DNA of 64,000 nucleotides from Nocardioides daedukensis (lineage in GTDB: Bacteria; Actinomycetota; Actinomycetes; Propionibacteriales; Nocardioidaceae). Below the pieces are notes generated by a model that did not search any database, was not told the DNA's origin, and saw nothing but the letters and a program-made list of their open reading frames with translations. Shown here in pieces: positions 38,235 to 51,072 of the stretch (position 1 is its first letter; each line of letters begins with the position of its first letter). The position numbers were made by a program, and so were the translations under genes. The stretch covers positions 620,001-684,000 of the forward strand of contig NZ_JACCAA010000001.1 in NCBI RefSeq assembly GCF_013408415.1. The letters run 5' to 3'.

Positions 38235-40128
38235 CGGGCTCGGCCAGGTCGTCGATCAGCTGGGTCCGGTGCAGCACCGAGTAGAGGCCGTCGAGCGCCA
38301 GCAGGTCCTGGTGGGTGCCCGACTCGACGACGCGTCCACCGTCGACGACCAGGATCCGGTCGGCCGAGCGGACCGTCGAGAGTCGGTGCGCGATCACCAG
38401 CGACGTACGTCCGGCCAGGGCGGCCTTCAGGGCACGCTGGACGGCGGCCTCGGACTCCGAGTCGAGGTGGGCGGTGGCCTCGTCGAGGACGACCACGGCA
38501 GGCGCCTTGAGCAGGAGCCGGGCAATGGCCAGACGCTGCCGTTCACCACCGGAGAGTCGGTAGCCGCGGTCCCCCACGACCGTGTCGAGGCCGTCGGGCA
38601 GCAACCGGACCAGGTCGGCGATCCGGGCCTGCTCGAGCACCGCCCAGATCTCGTCGTCGGTGGCGTCCCGCTTGGCATAGCGGAGGTTGGCGCCAATGGT
38701 GTCGTGGAACATGTGTGAGTCCTGGGTGACATAGCCGACGATGGCCTCCAGCGACTCCAGGGAGACGTCGCGGACGTCGTGCCCTCCGACGCGCACTGTC
38801 CCGGCCGTCGCATCGTAGAGCCGGGCCACGAGGTGCGTGATCGTGGTCTTGCCGGCGCCCGAGGGACCGACCAGGGCCACCATCTCCCCGGGTGCCGCGG
38901 TGAAGCTGATGTCGTGCAGGACCGGCCCGGAGTCGCGTGACTCACTGCGTGCGACCACTTCCAGCGACGCCAAGGACACCTCCTCGGCCCGGGGATAGCT
39001 GAACGAGACGTTCTCGAACTCGACGCTCGAGGCCCGGTTGGGCAGGTCGACCGGGTCGATTCGCTCCTGGATCTGGGAGGGCAGGTCGAGCACCTCGAAG
39101 ACGCGCTCGAAGCTGACCAGCGCCGTCATCACGTCGATGCGCACGTTGGACAAGCCCTGCAGCGGACCGAGCAACCGCAGCAGCAGCGTGGCCAGGGCCA
39201 GCATGGTCCCGACGCTGAGGTCTCCCTGGATGGCGAGATATCCGCCGACTCCGTAGACCAGCGCGGTGGCCAGCGCAGGCACGGTCATCATCACGGCCGC
39301 GAAGATCCGGGTGATCAACGAGATCCGCACACCCAGGTCGCGGACCACGGCGGCCCGGACCGCGAAGTGCTTGTCCTCCCGGTCCCGCTGTCCGAAGAGC
39401 TTGAGCAGCATCGCGCCGCCGACGTTGAACCGCTCGGTCATCGCGTTGCCGAGGTCGGCGTTGCCGTCCATCTGCTCACGGGTCAGGCCCGCGAGCTTGT
39501 CACTCACCCAGCGCGAGGCCAGGAGCAGCACCGGGAAGAGCAGCAGGCAGACCAAGGTCACCCGCCAGCTCAGCGCGAACATCGCGATGCCGACGACGAG
39601 CACGGAGATGGAGTTGGACACTGTGCTCGACAGCGTGGACGTGAATGCCCGCTGGGCACCGATGACGTCGTTGTTGAGTCGCGAGACCAGGGCGCCGGTC
39701 TGGGTGCGGGTGAAGAACGCGATCGACTGCCTCTGGACGTGCGCGAAGACCTGCGTGCGCAGGTCGAAGATCAGTCCCTCACCGATCCGCGAGGAGAACC
39801 AACCGCTGAAGACCGCGAGCACCCCGCCGATCAGCGCGGTGAGGGCCATCCCACCCGCCAACCAGGCAACCAGCCCGACGTCGCCGCGGAGCACCCCGTC
39901 GTCCACGATCCGCTGCACCAGCAGCGGCGTGACCACCACAAGACAGGCCTCGACAACGGTGATCAGCAGGAAGGCCGTGATCAACCGGCGGTGCGGACGA
40001 GCGAAGGCGAGCACCCGGCGGACCGTGCCACGGTCCAGGCGGTTGCTCAGGACCCCACGATCGGCCCGCAGGTTGCGCCACGTGGCACCCATGCCGCTCA
40101 TTCCGGACACTGGCCCATCCCCCTTCAC
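38227..40128 (-). CDS. ABC exporter, fused membrane and ATPase domains
   Basis: A 633-residue half-transporter of the type IV (MsbA/multidrug) exporter fold. Six helices lie in about residues 45-330. The ATPase has Walker A GPSGAGKTT, signature LSGGERQRLAIARLLL and Walker B VVVLDEATAHLD. It should act as a homodimer and expel lipids or drugs; the cargo is unknown. The start is uncertain: GTG at 40128 or 40110, or ATG at 40101. GAGGAC supports the first and AAGGGGG the second. It converges on the SURF1 gene. Confidence 0.93.
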   Translation of the reverse strand: MKGDGPVSGMSGMGATWRNLRADRGVLSNRLDRGTVRRVLAFARPHRRLITAFLLITVVEACLVVVTPLLVQRIVDDGVLRGDVGLVAWLAGGMALTALIGGVLAVFSGWFSSRIGEGLIFDLRTQVFAHVQRQSIAFFTRTQTGALVSRLNNDVIGAQRAFTSTLSSTVSNSISVLVVGIAMFALSWRVTLVCLLLFPVLLLASRWVSDKLAGLTREQMDGNADLGNAMTERFNVGGAMLLKLFGQRDREDKHFAVRAAVVRDLGVRISLITRIFAAVMMTVPALATALVYGVGGYLAIQGDLSVGTMLALATLLLRLLGPLQGLSNVRIDVMTALVSFERVFEVLDLPSQIQERIDPVDLPNRASSVEFENVSFSYPRAEEVSLASLEVVARSESRDSGPVLHDISFTAAPGEMVALVGPSGAGKTTITHLVARLYDATAGTVRVGGHDVRDVSLESLEAIVGYVTQDSHMFHDTIGANLRYAKRDATDDEIWAVLEQARIADLVRLLPDGLDTVVGDRGYRLSGGERQRLAIARLLLKAPAVVVLDEATAHLDSESEAAVQRALKAALAGRTSLVIAHRLSTVRSADRILVVDGGRVVESGTHQDLLALDGLYSVLHRTQLIDDLAEPVT

Positions 40129-40185
40129 GTCGTCCTCGTCCCAACCACGGCAGGCGACACCTTGTTCCCCATGGGTCGCACCGGA

Positions 40186-41784
40186 TCAGGCGAGGGAGAC
40201 CAGGTCGGCGTACCCCTCGTTCCAGAGGTCCTCGTCGCCATCGGGCAGGAGCAGGACCCGGTCGGGCTCGAGTGCTCGGACCGCGCCCTCGTCGTGGGTG
40301 ACGAGGATGATCGCGCCCTGATAGGTGCGGATCGCGGCCAGCACCTCCTCGCGCGAGGCGGGGTCCAGGTTGTTGGTGGGCTCGTCGAGGAGCAGGACGT
40401 TGGCGCTGGAGACGACCAGGCTGGCCAGGGCGAGCCTGGTCTTCTCCCCGCCGGAGAGGACGCCGGCCATCTTGTGGGCGTCGTCGCCGGAGAAGAGGAA
40501 GGAACCCAGCACGCTGCGGGCCTCGGTGTCGGTGAGCTGGGGAGCCGCAGCCTGCATGTTCTCCAGGACGGTGCGGTTCACGTCCAGCGTCTCGTGCTCC
40601 TGGGCGTAGTAGCCGACCTTGAGGCCGTGGCCGGGGATCACCTCACCGGTGTCCGGCTCGTCGACGCCCGCGAGGATCCGCAGCATGGTGGTCTTGCCGG
40701 CACCGTTGAAGCCGAGGATCACGACCCGGCTGCCCTTGTCGATGGCCAGGTCGACGTCCATGAAGACCTCGAGGGATCCGTAGGACTTGGACAATTCCTT
40801 GGCGGTGAGCGGAGTCTTCCCGCACGGCGCCGGGGCCGGGAACTTGATCTTCGCGACCTTGTCGGCCTGACGCTCCCCCTCGAGGCCGGACATCATCTTC
40901 TCGGCCCGCTTCAGCATCGATTGCGCGGCCGAGGCCTTGCTCGCCTTGGCTCGCATCCGGTTGGCCTGGTCGGTGAGGGTCTTGGCCTTGGTCTCGGCGT
41001 TGACCCGCTCGCGCTTGCGGCGTCGCTCGTCGGTCTCGCGCTGCTTGAGGTAGTTCTTCCACCCCATGTTGTAGACGTCGATCTCGCCACGGTTCGCGTC
41101 GAGGTGCATCACCTTGTTGACGGTGGACTCGAGCAGCTCGTTGTCGTGCGAGATCACGATCAGGCCACCCTTGTAGCCCTTCAGGAACTCCCGCAGCCAG
41201 ACGATCGAGTCCACGTCGAGGTGGTTCGTCGGCTCGTCCAGCAGCATTGTCTCGGCGCTGGAGAAGAGGATCCGAGCCAGCTCGACGCGTCGGCGCTGAC
41301 CGCCGGACAACGTCTTGAGCGGTTGGGTCAGGATCCGGTCCTCGATGCCCAGGCTGCTGGCGATCGTCGACGCCTCGGACTCGGCGGCATAGCCACCGTT
41401 GGCGTGAAGCTCGTTGTCGGCGTTGGTGTAGCGCTTCATGGCGCGCTCGGAGACGACCGGGTCTTCCGAGGCCATCTCGATCTCGGCGGTGCGGAGACGG
41501 CGTACGACGTCATCCAGGCCGCGTGCCGACAGGATGCGGTCCATCGCCAGGACCTCGGGGTCGCCGGTGCGCGGGTCCTGCGGCAGATAGCCGATCTCCC
41601 CGGAGGTCAGCACCTTGCCCGAGGCCGGCTGCGCCTCCTGGGCGAGGATCTTGGTCAGGGTGGTCTTTCCGGCGCCGTTTCGCCCCACGAGACCGACCTT
41701 GTCACCGGCAGCGACGCGGAAGTTCACGTTCTCCATGAGGAGGCGAGCACCGGCGCGGACTTCGAGTTGCTGGGCGGTGATCAT
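40186..41784 (-). CDS. ABC-F family ATPase
   Basis: A 532-residue soluble protein with two ABC domains and no membrane part. The Walker A loops are GRNGAGKTT and GFNGAGKTT, and the signatures LSGGQRRRVELARIL and LSGGEKTRLALASLV. A linker between the domains is highly charged (RRRKRERVNAETKAKTLTDQ). ABC-F proteins act on the ribosome, as Uup/EttA-like factors or antibiotic protection. The start is the ATG at 41784, where the protein begins MITAQQLEVRAG; TAGACT lies 10 bases upstream. Similar to the actinobacterial housekeeping ABC-F (Rv1473-like). Confidence 0.94.
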   Translation of the reverse strand: MITAQQLEVRAGARLLMENVNFRVAAGDKVGLVGRNGAGKTTLTKILAQEAQPASGKVLTSGEIGYLPQDPRTGDPEVLAMDRILSARGLDDVVRRLRTAEIEMASEDPVVSERAMKRYTNADNELHANGGYAAESEASTIASSLGIEDRILTQPLKTLSGGQRRRVELARILFSSAETMLLDEPTNHLDVDSIVWLREFLKGYKGGLIVISHDNELLESTVNKVMHLDANRGEIDVYNMGWKNYLKQRETDERRRKRERVNAETKAKTLTDQANRMRAKASKASAAQSMLKRAEKMMSGLEGERQADKVAKIKFPAPAPCGKTPLTAKELSKSYGSLEVFMDVDLAIDKGSRVVILGFNGAGKTTMLRILAGVDEPDTGEVIPGHGLKVGYYAQEHETLDVNRTVLENMQAAAPQLTDTEARSVLGSFLFSGDDAHKMAGVLSGGEKTRLALASLVVSSANVLLLDEPTNNLDPASREEVLAAIRTYQGAIILVTHDEGAVRALEPDRVLLLPDGDEDLWNEGYADLVSLA

Positions 41785-41853
41785 CAGGGTGGATAGTCTA
41801 CGTGCGAGAAGCCCCCGCCCCCGCATCCGTGCGGGCATCAGGAAGGACGCACC

Positions 41854-42762
41854 ATGCGTTTCAATCCCAAGGCACGCATCGACTCGGGCAAGGTCTCGGG
41901 AGCATCCGGCGGTGGCGGTGGCGGCGGCTTCGGGGGTGGTGGCGGCAGGATTCCGATCCCCGGTGGCAAGGCGGGCGGCGGCGGCATCATCGGCTTCATC
42001 ATCGTCGTCGCGATCGTGCTGTTCCAGATGTTCGCCAGCGGTGGCGATGGTGGTGGCGGCGCCTCGCACAACAACGCCGGCGGTGTCGACGGCAGCCTCT
42101 ATGAGGACTGCAAGACAGGTGAGGACGCCAACACCGACGAGAACTGTGCCCGCAAGGCCGTGCTCCTTCTGCTGGAGGACTTCTGGTCCCAGCAGTTCAA
42201 GGGCGGGTTCAAGGCGGCACCCACACGCACCTTCAGCGGCTCGGTGAACACAGCCTGCGGTGGCGCCAGCTCGTCAGTCGGTCCGTTCTACTGCCCCGGA
42301 GACCAAACCATCTATCTCGATCCGGCCTTCTTCGACCAGGTCCTCGAGGGCCAGCTCGGCGGCAAGGGCGGTGACTTCGTGGAGCCCTACGTCCTGGGCC
42401 ACGAATATGGCCACCACATCCAGAACATCACCGGACAGATGAAGAACGTCCGGACCCAGCAGGGCGCGAACAGCGACGCGGTGAAGCTGGAGCTCCAGGC
42501 CGACTGCTATGCCGGGCTGTGGACCCATCACGTCGAATCGCTCAAGGACGACAACGGCGAGCAGATCCTCGACCTCGACGACGCCGACATCGAGGAGGCC
42601 GTGGGTGCGGCCTACACCGTCGGCGACGACCACATCCAGGAAGTCACCGGCGGCCGGGTGGACGCCGACAAGTGGACGCACGGATCGTCGGAGCAGCGGA
42701 TCGAGTGGTTCCGCAAGGGCTTCGACTCCGGGAAGTACGAGGCCTGCAACATCTGGAAGTGA
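41854..42762 (+). CDS. Neutral zinc metallopeptidase (YpfJ-like)
   Basis: A 302-residue membrane-anchored protease-like protein. A Gly-rich head (GGGGGGGFGGGGG) precedes a helix at about 46-63. The external domain carries the zinc motif HEYGHH (His183, Glu184, His187), followed by LELQADCYAGLW, which supplies the third ligand region. This is the putative neutral zinc metallopeptidase family, whose substrates are unknown. The ATG at 41854 follows AGGAAGG. Four Cys in the external part may form disulfides. Confidence 0.94.
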   Translation: MRFNPKARIDSGKVSGASGGGGGGGFGGGGGRIPIPGGKAGGGGIIGFIIVVAIVLFQMFASGGDGGGGASHNNAGGVDGSLYEDCKTGEDANTDENCARKAVLLLLEDFWSQQFKGGFKAAPTRTFSGSVNTACGGASSSVGPFYCPGDQTIYLDPAFFDQVLEGQLGGKGGDFVEPYVLGHEYGHHIQNITGQMKNVRTQQGANSDAVKLELQADCYAGLWTHHVESLKDDNGEQILDLDDADIEEAVGAAYTVGDDHIQEVTGGRVDADKWTHGSSEQRIEWFRKGFDSGKYEACNIWK

Positions 42763-42816
42763 CCCTGCACCTGTCCGGCCTCGGTCCGGTCCCGGCCCAG
42801 GCCTCGCAGCCGCGCC

Positions 42817-43707
42817 TCAGAGCAGCGCCTCGACCTGTGCGAAGAGTCGTTGCAGCGAGCGCAGGTAGGGCGCGACGGATGGATGACGATATTTCCCGGC
42901 CAGTGCGCCGGGGCCGCCCGCCACCCTGGCGAGTGCCCACTCCGCCCGACTCACCGCGGTGTAGACGGCGTTGATCCGGGCACCGTGGACCACTTCGGTC
43001 GGCGTCGCCACCCCGGAGGGCAGACCGTCGGCATAGGCCTCGGCCAGGACCGCGAAGTCCTCGCGTGCCGTCAACGAGAGGTAGCCCAGGTCGGCACCCA
43101 CGGCGCCGACACCCAGGGTCGACCAGTCGATCGCGACCACGTCCTCGCCCGCGCGGGAGATCAGGTTTGCCGGCACCGGATCGCCGTGCTGCAGCACCCG
43201 GGGCAGCGCGTCCAGGGTGGCCAGGTGGACGGGGCGTCGGGTCCACAACCGATCCGCGACGTCCGCGACGGTGGTGCGGGCCAGGGTCGTCCATCCCCCA
43301 CGGCGCTCGATCCTGGCCAGCCGGTCGGCCAGCTGGTTGCGCGCCAGCCAGGACACCTCGGGCAGCGGGGTGCCCGCGAACCGGCCGAGTGCGCGGGCCA
43401 GGAACGGCCCGGGCAGCGCCACGGGCTCGACGTACTCCTGCCACAGGGTGATGCCGTCCTGGTCCTCATCGATGCCCAGGCAGGCCGGGGCACGCAGGCC
43501 TGGTGTCTCGTCGACCAGCCCGCTGGCCGCGATCTCGGCCGCCCGGCGCCACCACGCGAAGTGCGACGGGTCCGACAGGTCCGCCGGATCACCGCGCAGA
43601 GGGGCCTCGATCCGCTTGGCGACCCGGTCGCCGTCGCGCCACACGCCGACGGTGGACGCACCCATTCCGCCGGACAGGCGCTGCCAACCGGGTTCGGGTT
43701 CCCACAT
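42817..43707 (-). CDS. Aminoglycoside phosphotransferase-like kinase
   Basis: A 296-residue protein with the APH/choline-kinase fold. The catalytic loop is VLQHGDPVPANLISR (Asp176, Asn181) and the magnesium Asp194 is in VVAIDWSTLG. The N-terminal nucleotide lobe has GGMGASTVGVWRDGDRVAKR. Nothing ties it to antibiotic resistance; such kinases also act on sugars, homoserine or small metabolites. The ATG at 43707 follows AGGAG by 7 bases; a GTG at 43743 is possible but would overlap the upstream gene. It lies 19 bases after the acVLRF1 stop, so co-transcription is likely. Confidence 0.88.
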   Translation of the reverse strand: MWEPEPGWQRLSGGMGASTVGVWRDGDRVAKRIEAPLRGDPADLSDPSHFAWWRRAAEIAASGLVDETPGLRAPACLGIDEDQDGITLWQEYVEPVALPGPFLARALGRFAGTPLPEVSWLARNQLADRLARIERRGGWTTLARTTVADVADRLWTRRPVHLATLDALPRVLQHGDPVPANLISRAGEDVVAIDWSTLGVGAVGADLGYLSLTAREDFAVLAEAYADGLPSGVATPTEVVHGARINAVYTAVSRAEWALARVAGGPGALAGKYRHPSVAPYLRSLQRLFAQVEALL

Positions 43708-43726
43708 CCGCAGGCTCCTGCCCGTC

Positions 43727-44344
43727 TCAGGTGTTGGTGACACTCATCCTGACAGACATGGCGTCCGCGATCGCGCTTTCCAGCACGGAACGTCGTGGGT
43801 CCGGCACCGCGAGGAACGGCTCCACCACCCACTCGGCCAGCGAGCGGAGCCGTGGGTCTTCCAGGACAACGCCGATGGCGTCCCGGTCTCCCCCGGTGAC
43901 CAGGACCATCTCGGCGTCGAGGATGCGGGCCGCGTGACCGGCAGCCGCCGCATAGGCCTCGCGCGCCTGGTTGTCGCGACGTCGGGCGAAGCGCTGCTGG
44001 CTCTGCCCGCCGGCCTTGGTGCGTCCCTGCACGTGGCGCTGGCCCACCTTCGACTCTGCGATCCGGTCGGCCTCGAGCCGCGCCACTGCGAACCCGCCCT
44101 TGCGGACCAGCAGGATCCCCCACGGCGAGGGTGGCGCACAGGCGGCCACGAACCCGTCGACGTCGGCTGAGTTGCCATAGCTCCGACCGAACGGCAGGTG
44201 GGCGGTGAACGTGGACCCGTCACCGCCTGTGCCGGTGAGTGCTCCCTGGGCCACCGCGATCTCGCAGCCCCCGTGCCCGGCACCGAAGTTCTCCACCCAG
44301 CGCTCGAGGCGGGCCGGGGGCAGCAACAACGACCGGGAGTCCAC
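43727..44344 (-). CDS. acVLRF1 family peptidyl-tRNA hydrolase (Vms1-like release factor)
   Basis: A 205-residue actinobacterial protein of the Vms1/VLRF1 branch of the eRF1 superfamily. The key motif is GRTKAGGQSQQRFARRR, with GGQ at 112-114 in a release-factor-like loop followed by an Arg-rich helix. VLRF1 domains cut the peptidyl-tRNA link on stalled ribosomal subunits. The acVLRF1 group is known mainly from sequence analysis. The GTG start at 44344 lies 6 bases after TAGGGT. It is followed by the APH-like kinase gene. Confidence 0.88.
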   Translation of the reverse strand: MDSRSLLLPPARLERWVENFGAGHGGCEIAVAQGALTGTGGDGSTFTAHLPFGRSYGNSADVDGFVAACAPPSPWGILLVRKGGFAVARLEADRIAESKVGQRHVQGRTKAGGQSQQRFARRRDNQAREAYAAAAGHAARILDAEMVLVTGGDRDAIGVVLEDPRLRSLAEWVVEPFLAVPDPRRSVLESAIADAMSVRMSVTNT

Positions 44345-44350
44345 GACTCG

Positions 44351-44356
44351 ACCCTA
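44351..44356 (-). promoter_or_regulatory. Leaderless -10 element of the acVLRF1 gene
   Basis: Minus-strand TAGGGT ends 6 bases before the GTG at 44344. Confidence 0.5.
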
Positions 44357-44411
44357 GTGGGTCAGCGCGACGAGCAGTCCCCGGTGGGCTCGGGGACACC
44401 GCTCACGCAAA

Positions 44412-44443
44412 CCGCCACACCTGCCGGATGGCGGGTGTGGCGG
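44412..44443 (-). terminator. Hairpin terminator of the suf operon
   Basis: CCGCCACACCTGCC and GGCGGGTGTGGCGG pair over 14 positions with one G-T wobble and a 4-base loop. The hairpin lies 33 bases past the sufT stop. TGTGGCG units repeat just beside it (to about 44461). Confidence 0.7.
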
Positions 44444-44475
44444 ATGTGGCGCGTATGGCGGTAGCCGGGCCTCGG

Positions 44476-44829
44476 TCAGACGTTGAAGCCGAGGGCGCGC
44501 AGCTGCTCGCGACCGTCGTCGGTGATCTTGTCCGGGCCCCACGGGGGCATCCAGACCCAGTTGATCGCGACGTCGTTGACCAGGCCCTCGAGTGCGCTGT
44601 TGGTCTGGTCCTGGATGACGTCGGTCAGCGGGCAGGCTGCCGAGGTCAAAGTCATGTCGATGACCAGGTTGGACGACTCGTCGAGGTGGAGGTCATAGAC
44701 CAGGCCGAGGTCGACGACGTTGATGCCGAGCTCGGGGTCGACGACGTCCTTCATCGCCTCGGTCACGTCGTCGACGGTCACGGTCGAGCCGCCGGGGGCG
44801 GTTTCGGGAATGTCACTGTGGTCAGCCAT
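44476..44829 (-). CDS. sufT: Metal-sulfur cluster assembly factor (SufT-like, DUF59)
   Basis: A 117-residue DUF59/MIP18-like protein that helps mature Fe-S proteins. Core motifs: VVDPELGINVVDLGLVYDL and MTLTSAACPLTDVIQDQ with the conserved Cys. A WMPPWGPDKITDDG segment typical of actinobacterial SufT follows. It is the last gene of the suf operon; its start overlaps sufU by 8 bases, so it is translationally coupled. Confidence 0.93.
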   Translation of the reverse strand: MADHSDIPETAPGGSTVTVDDVTEAMKDVVDPELGINVVDLGLVYDLHLDESSNLVIDMTLTSAACPLTDVIQDQTNSALEGLVNDVAINWVWMPPWGPDKITDDGREQLRALGFNV

Positions 44830-45280
44830 GGGTGCTCTCCTTGTCGATGGCCTGCGCCGTGGCGTCCTTCCAGGCCATCCACGACAGTAGTGCGCACTTC
44901 ACGCGCGCGGGGAACTTCGCCACTCCGGCAAAGGCGATGCCGTCCTCGAGGACGTCCTCGTCGGGTTCAACGGTGCCTCGTCCCTGCATCAGCTCCTGGA
45001 ACGAGGTCAGGACCGACATGGCGTCGTCGACGCTCTTGCCGATCAGCAGGTCGGTCATCACCGAGGCCGAGGCCTGGGAGATCGAGCAACCGACCGAGTC
45101 ATAGGAGATGTCCTGCACGACATCGTCGGCGACGTGGACGCGGAGGGTGACTTCGTCGCCGCAGGTCGGGTTGACGTGGTGCACCTCCGCCTCGAAGGGG
45201 TCGCGCAGTCCCTTGTTCAGCGGGTTCTTGTAGTGGTCCAGGATGATTTCCTGGTAGAGGGCATCAAGATCAGAATTCAT
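44822..45280 (-). CDS. sufU: Fe-S cluster assembly sulfurtransferase SufU
   Basis: A 152-residue zinc-dependent sulfur acceptor that takes sulfur from SufS. The family ligands are Cys40 and Asp42 in NPTCGDEV, Cys65 in SVGCSISQAS and Cys129 in RVKCALLSW. The insert around EDVLEDGIAFAGV separates SufU from IscU. The gene starts 5 bases after the sufS stop and overlaps sufT by 8 bases. Confidence 0.96.
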   Translation of the reverse strand: MNSDLDALYQEIILDHYKNPLNKGLRDPFEAEVHHVNPTCGDEVTLRVHVADDVVQDISYDSVGCSISQASASVMTDLLIGKSVDDAMSVLTSFQELMQGRGTVEPDEDVLEDGIAFAGVAKFPARVKCALLSWMAWKDATAQAIDKESTHG

Positions 45281-45285
45281 GTCAC

Positions 45286-46565
45286 TCAGTCCAACTTGAA
45301 GTAGGAGCGGGTGTATTCCAGCGCGTCCACGAGGGCATCGATCTCACCCGGCGTGGTGTAGAGGTAGGACGACGCGCGGGTCGAGGCCTGTACGCCGTAG
45401 CGCTTGTGCGCAGGCTTCGCGCAGTGGTGACCGGCACGCACCGCGACTCCTCGCGAGTCGAGGACCTGGGCGACGTCGTGCGGGTGCACGCCGTCGAGCT
45501 CGAAGGAGATCGCCCCGCCACGCAGCTTGGCGTCCCGCGGACCCAGCACGCTCAGGCCGGGCACGGTGGCCAGTCCGTCGAGCGCGTAGGCGGTGATCGC
45601 GTGCTCGTGCTCGCGGATGTTGTTCATCCCCACGTGGCCGAGATATTCGACTGCAGCCCCCAGCCCGATCGCCTCGACGATGGGCGGGGTGCCGGCCTCG
45701 AACTTGTGCGGGATCTGGGCGTAGGTCGACTTCTCCATGGTGACGGTCTCGATCATCTCGCCACCGCCCAGGAAGACAGGGAGCTGGTCGAGGATCTCGC
45801 GACGCCCCCAGAGCACACCGATCCCGGTGGGGCCGACGACCTTGTGCCCGGTGAAGACGAGCAGGTCGACACCGGCCGCGGCCAGCTCGGCCATGTCGAC
45901 CGGCATCTGCGGAACCGCCTGCGAGGCGTCCACCACGACCAGGGCACCGACCGACTTCGCCCGACGGGCGATCTCAGCGATGGGGTTGATCGTGCCGAGC
46001 ATGTTCGACACCCAGGTCAAGGACACGACGCGGGTCCGCTCGGTGATCAGCGAGTCGATCCCGGCCAGGTCGAGCTGGCCGTCCTCGGTGAGCCCGAACC
46101 AGCGCAGGGTCGCCCCCTTGCGCTCGGTGAGCAACTGCCACGGGACGATGTTGGAGTGGTGCTCCATCTCGGTGATGACCACCTCGTCGCCCTCGCCGAT
46201 GGCGCCGACACCGTCCGACCAGTCACCCTTCGCCCACAACAGCGTGTTCGCGACCAGGTTGAGCGCCTCCGAGGCGTTCTTGGTGAAGATGACCTCGTCG
46301 CGCGAAGGCGCGTTGATGAATGCCGCGATCTTGTCGCGGGCGTCCTCGAACGCCTCCGACGACTCCGCCCCGAGCTGGTGCATCGCACGCGCCACGTTCG
46401 CGTTGTGCCGCTCGAGGTGGTCGACCATCGTGTCGATCACCACCTGCGGCTTCTGCGAGGTGTTGGCGCTGTCGAGGTAGACCAGCGGCAGGTCGCCGGC
46501 CAGGCGACGCTGCAGGATCGGGAAGTCGTTGCGGATGACTTCCAGCTCAGGGAGGAGTCCTTGCA

Positions 46566-46566
<1 letters not shown>
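45286..46566 (-). CDS. sufS: Cysteine desulfurase SufS
   Basis: A 426-residue PLP enzyme that takes sulfur from cysteine for Fe-S assembly. Lys242 in VFTGHKVVGPTGIG binds PLP, and Cys382 in RAGHHCAKP carries the persulfide (group II layout). Also EMEHHSNIVPW and VDASQAVPQMPVDM. The ATG shares one base with the sufC stop, and sufU follows after 5 bases, matching the need for SufS and SufU together. Confidence 0.97.
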
Positions 46567-47324
<758 letters not shown>

Positions 47325-47380
47325 GAATCTTCTCTCCAATTGTGGTTGCCCGGGGCGACCGGGCGAGATGGTCAGTGTGG

Positions 47381-47715
47381 TCAGGAGGGCTTGACGCCGT
47401 TGAGTGGCTCACTGGTGTCGACGAAGACCTCGTCTCCCCGGACCTCCACCGCAAAGGTGGAGATCGGTTCAGTGGCCGGGAGGATCGTCGGCTTGCCGGT
47501 GCGCAGGTCGAAGGTCGAACCGTGCAGCCAGCACTCGATCGTGCAGTTGGCCACCTCGCCCTCGGAGAGGGGAACGGCAGCGTGGGAGCACAGGTCCTGG
47601 ACGGCGAAGAACTCGTCGCCGTCGCGGGCGATCGCCACGTCCAGGCCGTCGAGACTCACCCCGAGGGCTTCGTCCTCGGGGACCTCGGTGGCCGCGCAGG
47701 CACGGACGAACGCCA

Positions 47716-47716
<1 letters not shown>
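47381..47716 (-). CDS. Rieske [2Fe-2S] ferredoxin in the suf operon
   Basis: A 111-residue soluble Rieske-type ferredoxin like those of non-haem dioxygenases (BphA3 type). The cluster motifs are CSHAAVPL (Cys43, His45) and CWLHGSTF (Cys62, His65). No oxygenase subunit is near. Its ATG shares one base with the sufD stop and sufC follows, so it is an integral member of the operon. It may supply electrons for cluster assembly or repair, which is inference; in other actinobacteria a Rieske gene also sits at this spot. Confidence 0.94.
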
Positions 47717-48900
<1,184 letters not shown>

Positions 48901-48946
48901 TTCTCGGCTTTCTGGTTGGTGCGGTGGCGAACAGGTCTCGGGCGGA

Positions 48947-50370
<1,424 letters not shown>

Positions 50371-50374
<4 letters not shown>

Positions 50375-51072
50375 GAAGACTCCTCGCGGTTGTCGGGGTT
50401 GAGCGTCGTCGGGGTGTGCGGAATGCTGGTCGTGCAGACGCCATCACCGTGGGCGATGGTGGCCAGGCGTTGCACGTGGCGGCCGAGCACCCGGCCGATG
50501 GCCTCGGTCTCGGCCTCGCACAACTGGGGAAACTCGGCGGCCACGTGGGCCACCGGGCAGTGCTGCTGGCACAGCTGGGCTGCCATCGGCAGTTCCCGAA
50601 CCGCGGCAGCATAGCCACCACGGTTGAGCACCTGGGCGACGGCCGCGACCGGGTCGAGCCCGGCGTCGGCCTCGACCAGCTTGTGGAACTCGTCCTCGAT
50701 CTGCTGCGCACGCTTGCGTGCGAAGGAAGTCACCGCTTCCTCGCCACCGTGCTCGGCGAGGAACTGCAGGGCTTCGACCGCCAACGTGTCGTAGTGGTGG
50801 TCGAAGGTGTCCCGCCCGGTCTCGGTGATCGCGAAGACCCGGGCCGGACGGCCGCGTCGGCGCGAACCGTAGACCCGCTGCTCGCGGGACTCGACTGCTC
50901 CGGTCGCGACGAGGTGGTCGAGGTGACGACGTACGGCGGCCGGCGTCAGGTCCAGCCGGTCGGCCAGCTGCGCCGCCGTCGAGGGGCCCTGTTCCAGGAT
51001 GGTGCGGACCACGCGAGCGCGCGTCGGAGCGTCCCCTTCAGGGACGACAACGGAGCTCTGGGTGAATTCCAC
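50371..51072 (-). CDS. sufR: Fe-S-sensing repressor SufR
   Basis: A 233-residue DNA-binding regulator that leads the suf operon. The winged helix-turn-helix (about 18-80) has [20 protein letters not shown] and a basic wing [10 protein letters not shown]. The sensor region has Cys168, Cys172 and Cys185 in [18 protein letters not shown] and a fourth Cys213 in GDGVCTT, a likely cluster-binding set. SufR with a cluster represses suf; loss of the cluster frees the operon. The GTG at 51072 overlaps the predicted operator, and the 3' end overlaps sufB by 4 bases. Confidence 0.95.

Noticed and set aside
39367..41796. Open frame of about 800 codons opposite the ABC exporter and ABC-F genes
   Set aside because: It covers two conserved genes on the other strand and has no recognisable domain.
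42817..43743. Calling the APH-like gene an aminoglycoside resistance gene
   Set aside because: Only the fold and catalytic motifs are seen; the context is ribosome rescue, not resistance.
44401..44462. Short TGTGGCG repeats as a separate repeat element
   Set aside because: They are largely explained by the terminator hairpin at 44412-44443 and a few flanking copies.
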